Source: Rhynchopus sp. YZ270_cl-10 (lineage: Eukaryota; Euglenozoa; Diplonemea; Diplonemida; Diplonemidae). Taken from it: a stretch of 64,000 bases of DNA. The stretch lies in the NCBI GenBank assembly GCA_964035575.1, contig OZ037881.1, forward strand, positions 124,001-188,000. Direction: 5' to 3'. This document shows positions 50,393 to 60,300 of the stretch, piece by piece; within the stretch, counting starts at the first letter, position 1, and each line of letters opens with the position of its first letter. A model generated the notes under the pieces. It had not been told where the DNA came from. It did no database searches and worked only from the letters and a program-made list of their open reading frames with translations. The position numbers and the translations under genes were made by a program.

Positions 50393-50517
50393 AGTTGATA
50401 GGTGCAAAATACTTCTAGGACGCATGCACTGACACTCTACGGGGATTATCGAACCCCGGAGTGCTGCATTTGGGAGTTGCCGACAGGGAAAACTGTAAGG
50501 CAGGCACACAGTCATTT
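50393..50517 (-). repeat. Dispersed repeat RF-F with HP-B hairpin, copy 3
   Basis: GATAGGTGCAAAATACTTCT, AGGACGCATGCACTGACA, then GGGGATTATCGAACCCC, GGAGTTGCCGACAGGGAAAA, GGCAGGCACACAGTCATTTT. On the minus strand GGGGTTCGATAATCCCC looks like a tRNA T-arm, but the loop is two bases too long and no A box is present. Confidence 0.75.
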
Positions 50518-50551
50518 TCCCTACGAAATAAATACAAAAAAAACAATGGGT

Positions 50552-50583
50552 AAGATGAAGAGTAGGCCTCTGCTTTGGTCAAA
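50552..50583 (-). repeat. Hairpin HP-A, divergent copy
   Basis: Plus strand AAGATGAAGAGTAGGCCTCT, GCTTTGGTCA. Confidence 0.4.
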
Positions 50584-51516
50584 ATGAGTCACTAAAAAAT
50601 ATCTTGAACTGATCCCCCACCTTCTTTTTTTTGTTCGTTTCGGCACACAACACATATGGGCAGTACTCTACTCTCAGGAACTACCCATTTTTGTTTTGTT
50701 TTTAAATACACACACACACACACACACACATTGGGGCCATATTCTGAGCAAGAATTACCCCTACTAGTTATCAAACACACACACCGACTTTGAGTGGAAC
50801 ACACAGTCAATTACCAAAAAAAAACCCCTAAAATAAAACCAGACAACTATCCGCCAACTGATCTTGATAACATTCTGCAGAAAAGGGAAAAAAATAGGGG
50901 TTTTTTCGAGATAACATTGGAAGGTTTTTTCCTTTTTTTACTTTTTTGCTTGTGAACACAGCTCCTCCCTCTACGTTATCTCCGGAGGGACAAGACACAC
51001 AACTCCTCCGAATAACCCTGAAAAAGCCATACCAGATTAGCAACCAAGGCCAAATGAACATGGACTGAGGGGATTGGGGTAATCAAAAGGGGAGGGGGGG
51101 AAATGTGTCTCGAGCGATAGTCCTCCGTGAATAATCGTGTGCACGCACACTCAGAATCCAAAAATTTTGTAAAAAAAAATGATAACTCAACTCCACACTT
51201 AGTCACAATTTGGAAATAAGCCAAAGAGTGGAACCTCTGAGTTGTACTGAACACACAGATTTTTTTTCAAAACAAAACAAAAAAGAGAAGTTGGAAGGGA
51301 AAAAAGGTAGTGGGGCAGGTGGTGGTTTGACCTTGTGCCTACTAATGCACAGGCAGGGATTGTGAAAGATGCAACATCAAAGGTTGTTGGTTGGAAAAAG
51401 ACAAGATGATGACGCGCATGTCAATGTTGACGACACACAGGCCAAGCCTGCTTGTTGTAAAGTAAAAAATAACACACATTTTCATTGTAACAGGAAGAAA
51501 GAAGAAAGAAAAAACT

Positions 51517-51542
51517 AAGATGAACGTGCCTCTCGTGCACAG
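51517..51542 (-). repeat. Hairpin HP-A copy with GTGC/GCAC stem
   Basis: Minus strand CTGTGC, loop ACGAGAG, GCACGTTCATCTT. The loop is identical to 23908-23942 but the stem is different and still pairs. Confidence 0.65.
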
Positions 51543-51924
51543 ACATATAAAGAGAAAAGCCAAATCATCGTTCTAAAATAAATAAAAAAAACCCCACCCA
51601 AACAGTCCTTTTTAATAAAAAAGGGCTGTCATTTTTGTAACAAAATAAAACACACAAAAAACTCGCGCAAAAGAAAAAGAAGAAAAAATCGCGGTTTTTT
51701 TTGGGGGATAAGGCTTTTTATAACAAAGCCTTTTGTCATTCCTATTCCCTCCTTTTGAGAAAAGGAATTGTTTGAGGTAACATTATTGCGTTGCCGCATC
51801 GCGTCACAGTTTTTAGTATCGATTTTTTTTAACAAAAATGATACACCCACCTCTCTGAGTGACCTCCGTTTGAGTGTATGTTCGCGACTTAATAGCAAAA
51901 CAAAAAAAAAAATGTGAAGTTGAT

Positions 51925-51954
51925 AGTGCAAAACGCCTCTGGGACGCAGGCACT
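51925..51954 (-). repeat. Hairpin HP-B, reference copy
   Basis: Minus strand AGTGCCTGCGTCCCAGAGGC, GTTTTGCACT; outer stem AGTGC/GCACT, inner CCT/AGG. Followed by ATCAACTTC. Confidence 0.65.
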
Positions 51955-52066
51955 GAAAAAAAGAAAATTAAAGAGGACTGCGCCTCACAACACACACTCC
52001 TTGTCAAAAAGGTTACACCAGACGAAGAACACCTCTTAACCGTTCTCCCCTCCCCCCTCCCCCACC

Positions 52067-53222
52067 TCAATACCGCACCATGTTGCGCGGCTTGCAACTC
52101 TCCGAGATCTCGTAGACACACGCATCGTGCTCGTTGTGCACAGCCTTGCGTACCAGCGTCTGCGTTGTGGGGATCACCTGTCAAACGGAGGGGGGTATTT
52201 GTACAACCACTTCACCTACTTATGAACATCTGTACTCTATATCGCCCGCCTTTTTGATAATCAGCTGCAGTCTTTACTATCTTCTGTGGCATTTCCCCCC
52301 CCAAAAAAAAAACCAAAATTTTAAAAAAGCATACCTCGGTTACTGGCCGCGCGGATTCGTTTATTTCTTCAAGAATCTCCAACGCTGTGAGCAGGGCAGT
52401 ACAATGCGCCTGCTGAGGCGTGCCGTAGAAGTCGGGCACGATGATCGCGTTTTTTCTGTTCTCCGACACACAGTCGACGCTGTTTTCGACGATCACGACA
52501 CGTTCCATGGGGCGTCCGAGAAGCTTGAGATCTTTCGTGTACGGTACACCGCGGAACCATGCTGGCGAGCGTGCGATGATATGCTCAAATATCTGATGAA
52601 ACGGGTCAATCGTATCGACCACCACCGACGCCACCTCCGGAGTCGATGCGGTCCACAGAATCACTTCGCAGCTTTCCGCGAGGGTGGTCAAAAAGGTGTT
52701 CAGATGCGGTCTTTCGAGAACATCGTTCTCTGCACACCACATTAACTGTGCGCGGTTGCTCACTAAGGTTTCGTCAAGATCCAGGACCACTGTCAGTCTT
52801 TTGTCTGTCACCTCCTTTTGAGGTATCAAATACGTGTAGGGTGTGTTCAATCCACGGAGCATAGGGGGTACGTCCAGTGGCGCGAGTCTTTCGTCTTCGT
52901 CGCTTGCTTCTGGGTCGTCCTCTGAACAGTGGAGGTCATACCGGAGCTCTTCTTCGTCTTCTTCTGCAATTTCTGAACCGCAAGAATTAGTTTCATACCG
53001 GAACGTTCCAGTGGACAGTACACTATGTTGCAGCATAGCCCCCGCAACCAACCCAGAGGAGGAAGACGACGAAGACGGCGACTGTGCATTCGCAGGGGCG
53101 GAAGAAGAGGAGGAGGAGGAAGAGGGCGAAGGTGTGGAGGGGTGCACGGCGCTGCTGCTGCTGCTGTTGATGAACTCCTGCTGCACGCAGGAGGGGAGGG
53201 TGGCAGGGAGGAGACACGGCAT
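52067..53222 (-). CDS. FCP/SCP-type (CTD-like) protein phosphatase, two exons
   Basis: Exons 53222-52335 and 52177-52067; intron 157 bp (GTATGC...TTGACAG), phase 0; 332 residues. It belongs to the haloacid-dehalogenase phosphatases with the DxDxT motif: VVLDLDETLV (D148 nucleophile, D150 acid/base), then ILWTAS (second motif), the KDLKLLGRPMERVVIVENS region and NAIIVPDFYG. Relatives dephosphorylate the RNA polymerase II C-terminal domain or nuclear-envelope and SMAD-type targets; the substrate here is unknown. The first 130 residues are disordered: poly-Ser with Ala/Pro (20-57) and an acidic patch (83-112), perhaps for targeting. No BRCT domain is visible, so it is closer to SCP/NIF than FCP1. 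The intron contains a repeat (52225-52245) also found near 1268. Confidence 0.88.
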
Positions 53223-54237
53223 TGCTCTTTGTCTCTCTTACCTTATAGTTTTTTGAAAAATCAGGGGAAAAAGGGGGGAAGAATCGAGTCAGAAAAACCC
53301 ACGAAAAAAAAGTGGACTTAAGAAGGGAATAAGAGAGAGAGAAAAAAAAGCCAGAGAAAAAGCGAACGGGGGGGTGGCAGAAAGAGGTGTGCCTTTCACC
53401 TATAGTGTACGGGGGAGTATATTGGGGGGGGGAAGGGGAAGAGGAGAGGAAATGGTACTTGTGTGGTGTGGGGTGCCCGTATGTTCCTTGTTTTCCCTGT
53501 AGAATGGTATGGGGGTGTGTGGACGTTATGTGAGTCGATACGGAGGGGAGGTGATTGGAACAACAAAAAAAAATGGGAAGTGGGCGGGGGGTGTTTCACT
53601 TGCAAGAGTCTAGCAAAGAGAGAATGTTTCTACAAAAGGAATAGTTATTAGGTGCAGACACCGCATGACCCACATGCGATGACAGCCCTCCCCCCGCATG
53701 AAAGCACAAAAAGAGTAGTTGAAAAACGTGCCAAAAGCGCATCTCAAGTCGATCTCATGCAAAAATAAAGGGGTGACGTTAGCGAAACACCGAAGCGAAA
53801 GAAATGATTTCAAACCAAAACTTCGCGGTGCGAAGACGGATTGCCTTCGAAATGAAATTTTTTTTTCCTCTCTTCTTGTTGACGCCCCCTTGCCGCCATG
53901 GACCAAGGGGCATCATCAATTTAAAAATTGAATTTGGAAATGTGCAAACACCTCTGTGGGAGCAAAGGTACAGATTTCCTGTGGTGTTTTTTTTAAATCT
54001 AGATCATAATTTTTGCCGACCCCATCAGCAGAAACGACAAAAAGCTTGGTGTACGGGCCTCCACAGCACACACACACCAAACTCTTGCGCAGCCAACTGA
54101 CCGGAAGACTCCGTCACTCCCTCCCCCTGCCCCCCTGCCCCGTTCTATTCTAGCCCCGATTCTAAAAAGTCTAAGTGCGACTGGTTTTGTGATTTGTGGT
54201 TCAGAAGGCAGTTTCCCGCATCCTTTCCCATTGCCGA
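53223..54237. other. Intergenic stretch
   Basis: Pyrimidine-rich leader of the phosphatase up to about 53350, then an RF-E copy (53641-53707) and AT-rich DNA. An alternative splice acceptor (TTTCAG near 54266) would extend the next gene's frame to 54000, which I consider less likely. Confidence 0.45.
53641..53707 (-). repeat. Dispersed repeat RF-E copy
   Basis: ATAGTTATTAGGTGCAGACA, CATGACCCACATGCGATGAC, AGCCC, CCGCATGAAAGCAC; shows the sequence expected after the point where the hAT element split the copy at 28629. Confidence 0.65.
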
Positions 54238-55639
54238 TCATTCGTAAGAGAGCTTCAATGGGCTGAAATTGAGGTTCTGTGATGAGGAAAATAACGAGTT
54301 TTTTTTTGGATGTGTTCAATGAAACCATTTGTGTAGAAAAGTTCGATGTGGGTTTTATTTTGATATTTTTGACATACCAAGAATGGGGGAGGCAATGTGG
54401 TTGTTGCTGCTGCGGGCTTCTGTTCACGTGCACGCGACATGTCTCGTTTCATTGTGAAGGGTGTTTGTGCAATGCACTCGTCGTCGACGAAGGTCTTGCG
54501 TTTTGGGCGTCTGCTGGCGACGGAGGCACCTCGCAGCATGGACGCTCCACGCAGCAGAGAGGGCTCGCGCATGGCTGACGACGACGCTGTTGCTGTTGCT
54601 GTGCCTGCAGCCGTGCTGTCCAATGCACGACGTGCGCCAGAGACACGCCGTGCCGGCTGCTCAGAGGGACGCTGTTCGGAGGCATCCCGCTTGCGCTTCC
54701 TACGCGGCATGAACACAAGAGGCGAGTCGTCCGTCATAGATGCTGTGGGGGTGTGAATAAAAATAAGACTAAGATGAACTCAAAATGCATACGTTGCGAC
54801 GTCTTCTCTGCTGACCGCACCTCTGCATTCGCCTTGGTCGACTTCACAGGTTTGTCTGGAGTGTTGTTCACGAAGTTGAGCTTCAGCTCACGCAGGGCAG
54901 GCTCGCGGGTGAGGGTACGTTGGCTTCGTTGCCTGCTGCTGCGGGAGGGGCTTCTCTTGGGCGACGCACGCACTGTGAGTACAGGCACGGGCACGGACAC
55001 CACCGGCACTGCAGCAGGCTTTGCACGAGCCCGCACCTCCGCCTTGAGAGCTTCAAGCTCTTTGGTCAGCGCCTCCCTCTTCTTCACCTCCGCGTCACGG
55101 TCTGCACGGAGCGCGTCTTCGGAGGCTGTGGTCTTGTCGTTCTTCTCTGCTGCTGCGATCTTGCGTTCGAGGCGTTTGATCGTTTTGTCGTTCAAATTAG
55201 TGTCGCGGGTGTGGCTGGCACGCTCGACTTTGAGCTTTTTGCGGAGATCTTTGATTTCATCGCGCAGAGTGCCTTTTTCTTCGTCGTGGGTGTTTTCTAG
55301 AGCGAGGATGCGGGCTTCCCAGGAGGCGGTGCTTGTGGTGCTGAGGCGTGTTGTGGTGTCGGTGGTGGGGGTAGCGTGGTTCAACGCCAAAGCATGCTCC
55401 TGCCACAGATCTTGCCGTACCGTCGCCTCCGCCACCAAGATGTCTGCCAGCCCCGCATTGTACTTTGCCTGTAGTGACATATCATCCACAGTACGCGCCA
55501 CTTCGCTGTACTCTTGCAATGTTGCATTTGCCTTGGCGTGCAACCGCTCCAGCTCCTCCATGAGCACTGAGGTGGGTGAAGAGGAAGACGCGGAAGCAGG
55601 CGAATCGGGGCAAGGCGACACATCCTCTTGGTCCCCCAT
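54238..55639 (-). CDS. Coiled-coil basic protein, three exons, unknown function
   Basis: Exons 55639-54793, 54742-54378 and 54276-54238; introns 50 bp (GTATGC...CCACAG) and 101 bp (GTATGT...ATCACAG); 416 residues. Residues about 30-250 are mostly alpha-helical with a long coiled coil (DEIKDLRKKLKVERASH; LTKELEALKAEVRARAK). Residues 255-300 are basic and Ser/Arg-rich (SPKRSPSRSSRQRSQR). The second exon adds MPRRKRKR, a likely nuclear localisation signal, and FVDDECIAQTPF. This mix suggests a nuclear, cytoskeletal or spindle protein, but no family is recognised. The last exon is short (NLNFSPLKLSYE) and uncertain. The start codon was chosen as the first ATG (MGDQEDV) after the pyrimidine-rich leader; an earlier in-frame GTG/ATG region overlaps the RF-E repeat. 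Confidence 0.7.
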
Positions 55640-55789
55640 GGTGTGTAATGTTGTGCTTTTGTGGGGGAAAGTTGTGGAAAATTGAGAGGCAAATGATGAA
55701 AAAGAGGAGGATGATGGATGGGGATTTAAAACTCGAAACGTGAACCTAAAACCTAAGCAAAGCGCTTCATTCAACCTTGGGAAAAAAGG

Positions 55790-55849
55790 AATAGTTATTG
55801 ATGCGGGCACCAGACTGACCCTCGTGCGATACCAGCCCTGGATGAAAAC
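55790..55849 (-). repeat. Dispersed repeat RF-E copy
   Basis: ATAGTTATTGATGCGGGCAC, CAGACTGACCCTCGTGCGAT, ACCAGCCCTGGATGAAAAC, same orientation as the rest. Confidence 0.65.
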
Positions 55850-56082
55850 AAAACTGCCATGCGGTCAACAACACAAGGTGTAAAAAGGTAAAATAAGAGA
55901 AAATAGTGAGTAATTTCGGATAATACAGGACACCTCCCGCATAAAACAGTGCAAAATATGGTTGCAAACTGACAAAAAAAAACGGAAACATTTTTTTTTT
56001 CGCATCTCCTTTTCCTTTGCAAGCCACCATGTGCACATCGGGAGCATCACCATGTGATTTTTAAGAAAAAGCAAAAAGTTGG

Positions 56083-56118
56083 CCAGATGAGTCTAAACAC
56101 CTCATGCTTAGCCGCCTT
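56083..56118 (-). repeat. Hairpin HP-A copy
   Basis: Minus strand AAGGCGG, CTAAGC, loop ATGAGGT, GTTTAG, ACTCATCTGG; one G-U pair on the minus strand keeps the stem. Confidence 0.6.
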
Positions 56119-56169
56119 TAAAGGGGAACATAAAAATGGTTCCAGTTTGAAAAAAAACGAGAAACACAC

Positions 56170-56410
56170 GTTTTCCGATATAGTGAGTCGGGTAGGGTTA
56201 GAGGTCATTCGAACGTATCATGCAATGTGACTCCCTAGGGGACAAACGAACAGCGTGAATGCGGGGAAAGGTGTGTCACGTGCCTGCTAGGGCAGATGCA
56301 CGTGAGCAAACTGTTCAGAACAGATGCAACCACCCCACCGCTATGCGCATGCTCGTGTGCTGTTAGTCACTGACACGACGTTGACTCCACTACGCTACAC
56401 TGCAGCACCT
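56170..56410. ncRNA. Candidate structured RNA island
   Basis: About 240 bp of balanced composition between AT-rich flanks, lacking homopolymers and open frames. Local hairpins: GTCACGTGC with GCACGTGAG, CTGTT CAG AACAG, and TCGTGT with ACACGA. No known RNA family recognised and no second copy in the window. Confidence 0.25.
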
Positions 56411-56531
56411 AGGAAAACAAGAAAAGCAACAAAAGCAGATGAATACGAATTTCTCATATCGCTGCATAAAAGAAACGCTAAAATGAAATATATTGACAAA
56501 TAAGAAGAAAAATAAAAGAGAAAATTTTGAT

Positions 56532-56566
56532 AAGATGAACCCAAGCCTGTGGTGCTTGCTCACCAT
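56532..56566 (-). repeat. Hairpin HP-A copy with CAAGC/GCTTG stem
   Basis: Minus strand ATGGTGAG, CAAGC, loop ACCACAG, GCTTG, GGTTCATCTT. The pair T-A of the reference stem is C-G here. Confidence 0.7.
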
Positions 56567-56576
56567 ACAACAAGCA

Positions 56577-57226
56577 TGTCCTTAAATCGGGGAAAAATCA
56601 GGGATTTTCTGATTTTCAAATCGCAAAATTTTCTTATAGAAAAAAAAATTTTCGCGCTGCGCGCGAAAATTTTTCGCGCCCAACTGGAGAAAACATTCTT
56701 TTTGCTGTTGTAGGGCCGCAGTGCGGATGGTCATATTTTTCTCTTCCCCCACCCCAGTGTCTTATCCAGGAATCCAGATTTCAAGGGGGTCAGCTTGTTT
56801 TGTTGCCCAATATTATTTCCAGCACTGCTGACCAGGGAAGACATTGAGAACATAGGGAACTGTATATAAAATGGCGCCGCAGGCGAAAAAAATTTAGGGC
56901 AGGGTGTAAAAATCTAGCTTTTTACACTACAGAGTCACTCAACAAACCCTTTTTGCGGAGCAAAAAAGGAAAAATGGCGCCGCAGGCAAAAAAAAATTAG
57001 GGTACAGCCTGGGATTTCATGGTGCGGTCAGCAACCCAGTTCCCCAGGGAACTCCCGTGGTTCAACCACGTTTCTACCATTAACTCTTTTGACCCCTCCG
57101 GGCGCCCCCATGTCAAAAAGACACTGCCCCATATCCATACGAAAATTTTTTCACCTGCAAAAATAAAATTTTCCTATAAAATTTTCTTATAGAAAATCCC
57201 AAATCGCAAACCGGATTTAGAGGACA
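56577..57226. mobile_element. Inverted-repeat element with TGTCCT ends and 3-bp target copy
   Basis: 650 bp. Left TGTCCTTAAATCGGGG, right the complement of TGTCCTCTAAATCCGG; inner AAATCGCAAA and TTTTCTTATAG motifs near both ends. GCA flanks both sides. Contains repeat R reversed (56871-57002). A 3-bp target fits PIF/Harbinger-like elements, but no transposase is present. Confidence 0.5.
56871..57002 (-). repeat. Repeat R, copy 3 (inverted)
   Basis: AAAATGGCGCCGCAGGCGAA, TTTACACTACAGAGTCACTC, TTTTTGCGGAGCAAAAAAGG; reverse complement of 12422-12540. Confidence 0.75.
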
Positions 57227-57308
57227 GCATGCCATACAAAAAGAAGAAAAAATAACGATCCCAACGGAACCACGGTTCGCATAAAACAAACCTGATGCAG
57301 ACCTACTT

Positions 57309-60300
57309 TCACACACGTCTGCACCACACCCTCGACCCTCTGCAAGTTCTCTGGCAGTATCCGAAAAAGACATCCCACCACCCACAGCGCGCGTAACCTT
57401 CAGGACATCTGTCGCAGGAGTTGGGGTCCGCACACGTGCCAGGCTTATCAGGAACATTGCGGTCCAACTCGCACTCCAGTCCCTTCTCACAAACGCTTGC
57501 GTCACACGGGTTCTGGTAGTATCCAGCACAACGGCCACCTTCCTGAGACACGGGATGGACACAAGTCGGCGCGGGAACGATGCAGGTTCCAGGAACGTCA
57601 GTGGGTCCATTCGGGTCGACGAAGCACTCAAGTCCCTTCTCACAAATGTTTGCGTCGCAAGGGTCCTGTGTCATGCCACCACATTGTCCTCCAACTGTAG
57701 ACACCTTGTTGCAGGGTGCAGGAACAACACAGGTTCCAGGCTTGTCAGGAACGTTCAGGTCCAACTCGCACTCCAGTCCCTTCTCACAAACGCTTGCGTC
57801 ACACGGGTTCTGGTAGTATCCAGCACAACGGCCACCTTCCTGAGACACGGGATGGACACAAGTCGGCGCGGGAACGATGCAGGTTCCAGGAACGTCAGTG
57901 GGTCCATTCGGGTCGACGAAGCACTCAAGTCCCTTCTCACAAATGTTTGCGTCGCAAGGGTCCTGTGTCATGCCACCACATTGTCCTCCAACTGTAGACA
58001 CCTTGTTGCAGGGTGCAGGAACAACACAGGTTCCAGGCTTGTCAGGAACGTTCAGGTCCAACTCGCACTCAAGTCCCTTCTCACAAACGCTCGCATCACA
58101 AGGGTTTTGGTAGTATCCTGCACAACGGCCACCTTCCTGAGACACGGGGTGGACACAAGTCGGCGCGGGAACGATGCAGGTTCCAGGCTTGTCAGGAACG
58201 TTCAGGTCCAACTCGCACTCAAGTCCCTTCTCACAAACGCTTGCGTCACAAGGGTTCTGGTAGTATCCTGCACAACGGCCACCTTCCTGAGACACGGGGT
58301 GGACACAAGTAGGAGTGGGAACAACGCAGGTTCCAGGCTTGTCGGGAACGTTCAGGTCCAACTCGCACTCAAGTCCCTTATCGCAAACGCTTGCATCACA
58401 AGGGTTCTGGTAGTATCCTGCACAACGGCCGCCTTCCTGAGACACGGGGTGGACACAAGTCGGCGCGGGAACGATGCAGGTTCCAGGCTTGTCAGGAACG
58501 TTCAGGTCCAACTCGCACTCAAGTCCCTTCTCACAAACGCTCGCATCACAAGGGTTCTGGTAGTATCCAGCACAACGGCCGCCTTCCTGAGACACGGGGT
58601 GGACACAAGTAGGAGTGGGAACGATGCAGGTTCCAGGCTTGTCAGGAACGTTCAGGTCCAACTCGCACTCAAGTCCCTTATCGCAAACGCTTGCATCACA
58701 AGGGTTCTGGTAGTATCCTGCACAACGGCCGCCTTCCTGAGACACGGGGTGGACACAAGTCGGCGCGGGAACGATGCAGGTTCCAGGCTTGTCAGGAACG
58801 TTCAGGTCCAACTCGCACTCAAGTCCCTTATCGCAAACGCTCGCATCACAAGGGTTCTGGTAGTATCCAGCACAACGGCCGCCTTCCTGAGACACGGGGT
58901 GGACACAAGTAGGAGTGGGAACGATGCAGGTTCCAGGCTTGTCAGGAACGTTCAGGTCCAACTCGCACTCAAGTCCCTTCTCACAAACGCTTGCGTCACA
59001 AGGGTTCTGGTAGTATCCTGCACAACGGCCACCTTCCTGAGACACGGGGTGGACACAAGTAGGAGTGGGAACGATGCAGGTTCCAGGCTTGTCAGGAACG
59101 TTCAGGTCCAACTCGCACTCAAGTCCCTTATCGCAAACGCTCGCATCACAAGGGTTCTGGTAGTATCCAGCACAACGGCCACCTTCCTGAGACACGGGGT
59201 GGACACAAGTAGGAGTGGGAACGATGCAGGTTCCAGGCTTGTCAGGAACGTTCAGGTCCAACTCGCACTCAAGTCCCTTATCGCAAACGCTCGCATCACA
59301 AGGGTTCTGGTAGTATCCAGCACAACGGCCACCTTCCTGAGACACGGGGTGGACACAAGTAGGAGTGGGAACAACGCAGGTTCCAGGCTTGTCGGGAACG
59401 TTCAGGTCCAACTCGCACTCAAGTCCCTTATCGCAAACGCTCGCATCACAAGGGTTCTGGTAGTATCCAGCACAACGGCCACCTTCCTGAGACACGGGGT
59501 GGACACAAGTAGGAGTGGGAACGATGCAGGTTCCAGGCTTGTCAGGAACGTTCAGGTCCAACTCGCACTCAAGTCCCTTCTCACAAACGCTTGCGTCACA
59601 AGGGTTCTGGTAGTATCCTGCACAACGGCCACCTTCCTGAGACACGGGGTGGACACAAGTCGGCGCGGGAACGATGCAGGTTCCAGGCTTGTCAGGAACG
59701 TTCAGGTCCAACTCGCACTCAAGTCCCTTCTCACAAACGCTTGCGTCACAAGGGTTCTGGTAGTATCCAGCACAACGGCCGCCTTCCTGAGACACGGGGT
59801 GGACACAAGTAGGAGTGGGAACGATGCAGGTTCCAGGCTTGTCAGGAACGTTCAGGTCCAACTCGCACTCAAGTCCCTTATCGCAAACGCTTGCATCACA
59901 AGGGTTCTGGTAGTATCCTGCACAACGGCCGCCTTCCTGAGACACGGGGTGGACACAAGTCGGCGCGGGAACGATGCAGGTTCCAGGCTTGTCAGGAACG
60001 TTCAGGTCCAACTCGCACTCAAGTCCCTTATCGCAAACGCTCGCATCACAAGGGTTCTGGTAGTATCCAGCACAACGGCCGCCTTCCTGAGACACGGGGT
60101 GGACACAAGTAGGAGTGGGAACGATGCAGGTTCCAGGCTTGTCAGGAACGTTCAGGTCCAACTCGCACTCAAGTCCCTTCTCACAAACGCTTGCGTCACA
60201 AGGGTTCTGGTAGTATCCTGCACAACGGCCACCTTCCTGAGACACGGGGTGGACACAAGTCGGCGCGGGAACGATGCAGGTTCCAGGCTTGTCAGGAACG

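Larger units (their letters stand above)
44928..52066. other. 7-kb gene-poor region
   Basis: AT-rich with a MITE (44974-45102), RF-F copies, HP-A and HP-B hairpins, a 5-bp satellite, a hAT element (47342-48842), RF-C (49307-49358) and a CA microsatellite (50709-50731). GTATGGACAC repeats occur near 47985-48050. No protein gene supported. Confidence 0.5.
55640..57308. other. Intergenic stretch with structured and mobile DNA
   Basis: Holds an RF-E copy (55790-55849), HP-A hairpins (56083, 56532), a GC-richer structured island (56170-56410) and an inverted-repeat element (56577-57226). No protein gene. Confidence 0.5.

Noticed and set aside
50440-50460. tRNA gene suggested by GGGGTTCGATAATCCCC on the minus strand
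   Set aside because: Loop too long, no A box, no acceptor stem, and other copies of the repeat do not keep the stem.
54000-54265. Longer last exon of the coiled-coil gene using the TTTCAG acceptor
   Set aside because: Would add about 88 residues of Arg/Gly/Cys-rich text without coding look; the upstream ATCACAG acceptor gives a short, cleaner end.
57309-57430. ShK-like toxin domain at the end of the Cys-rich protein
   Set aside because: Six cysteines and an aromatic patch recall it, but spacing does not fit, so I describe it only as a distinct Cys-rich module.
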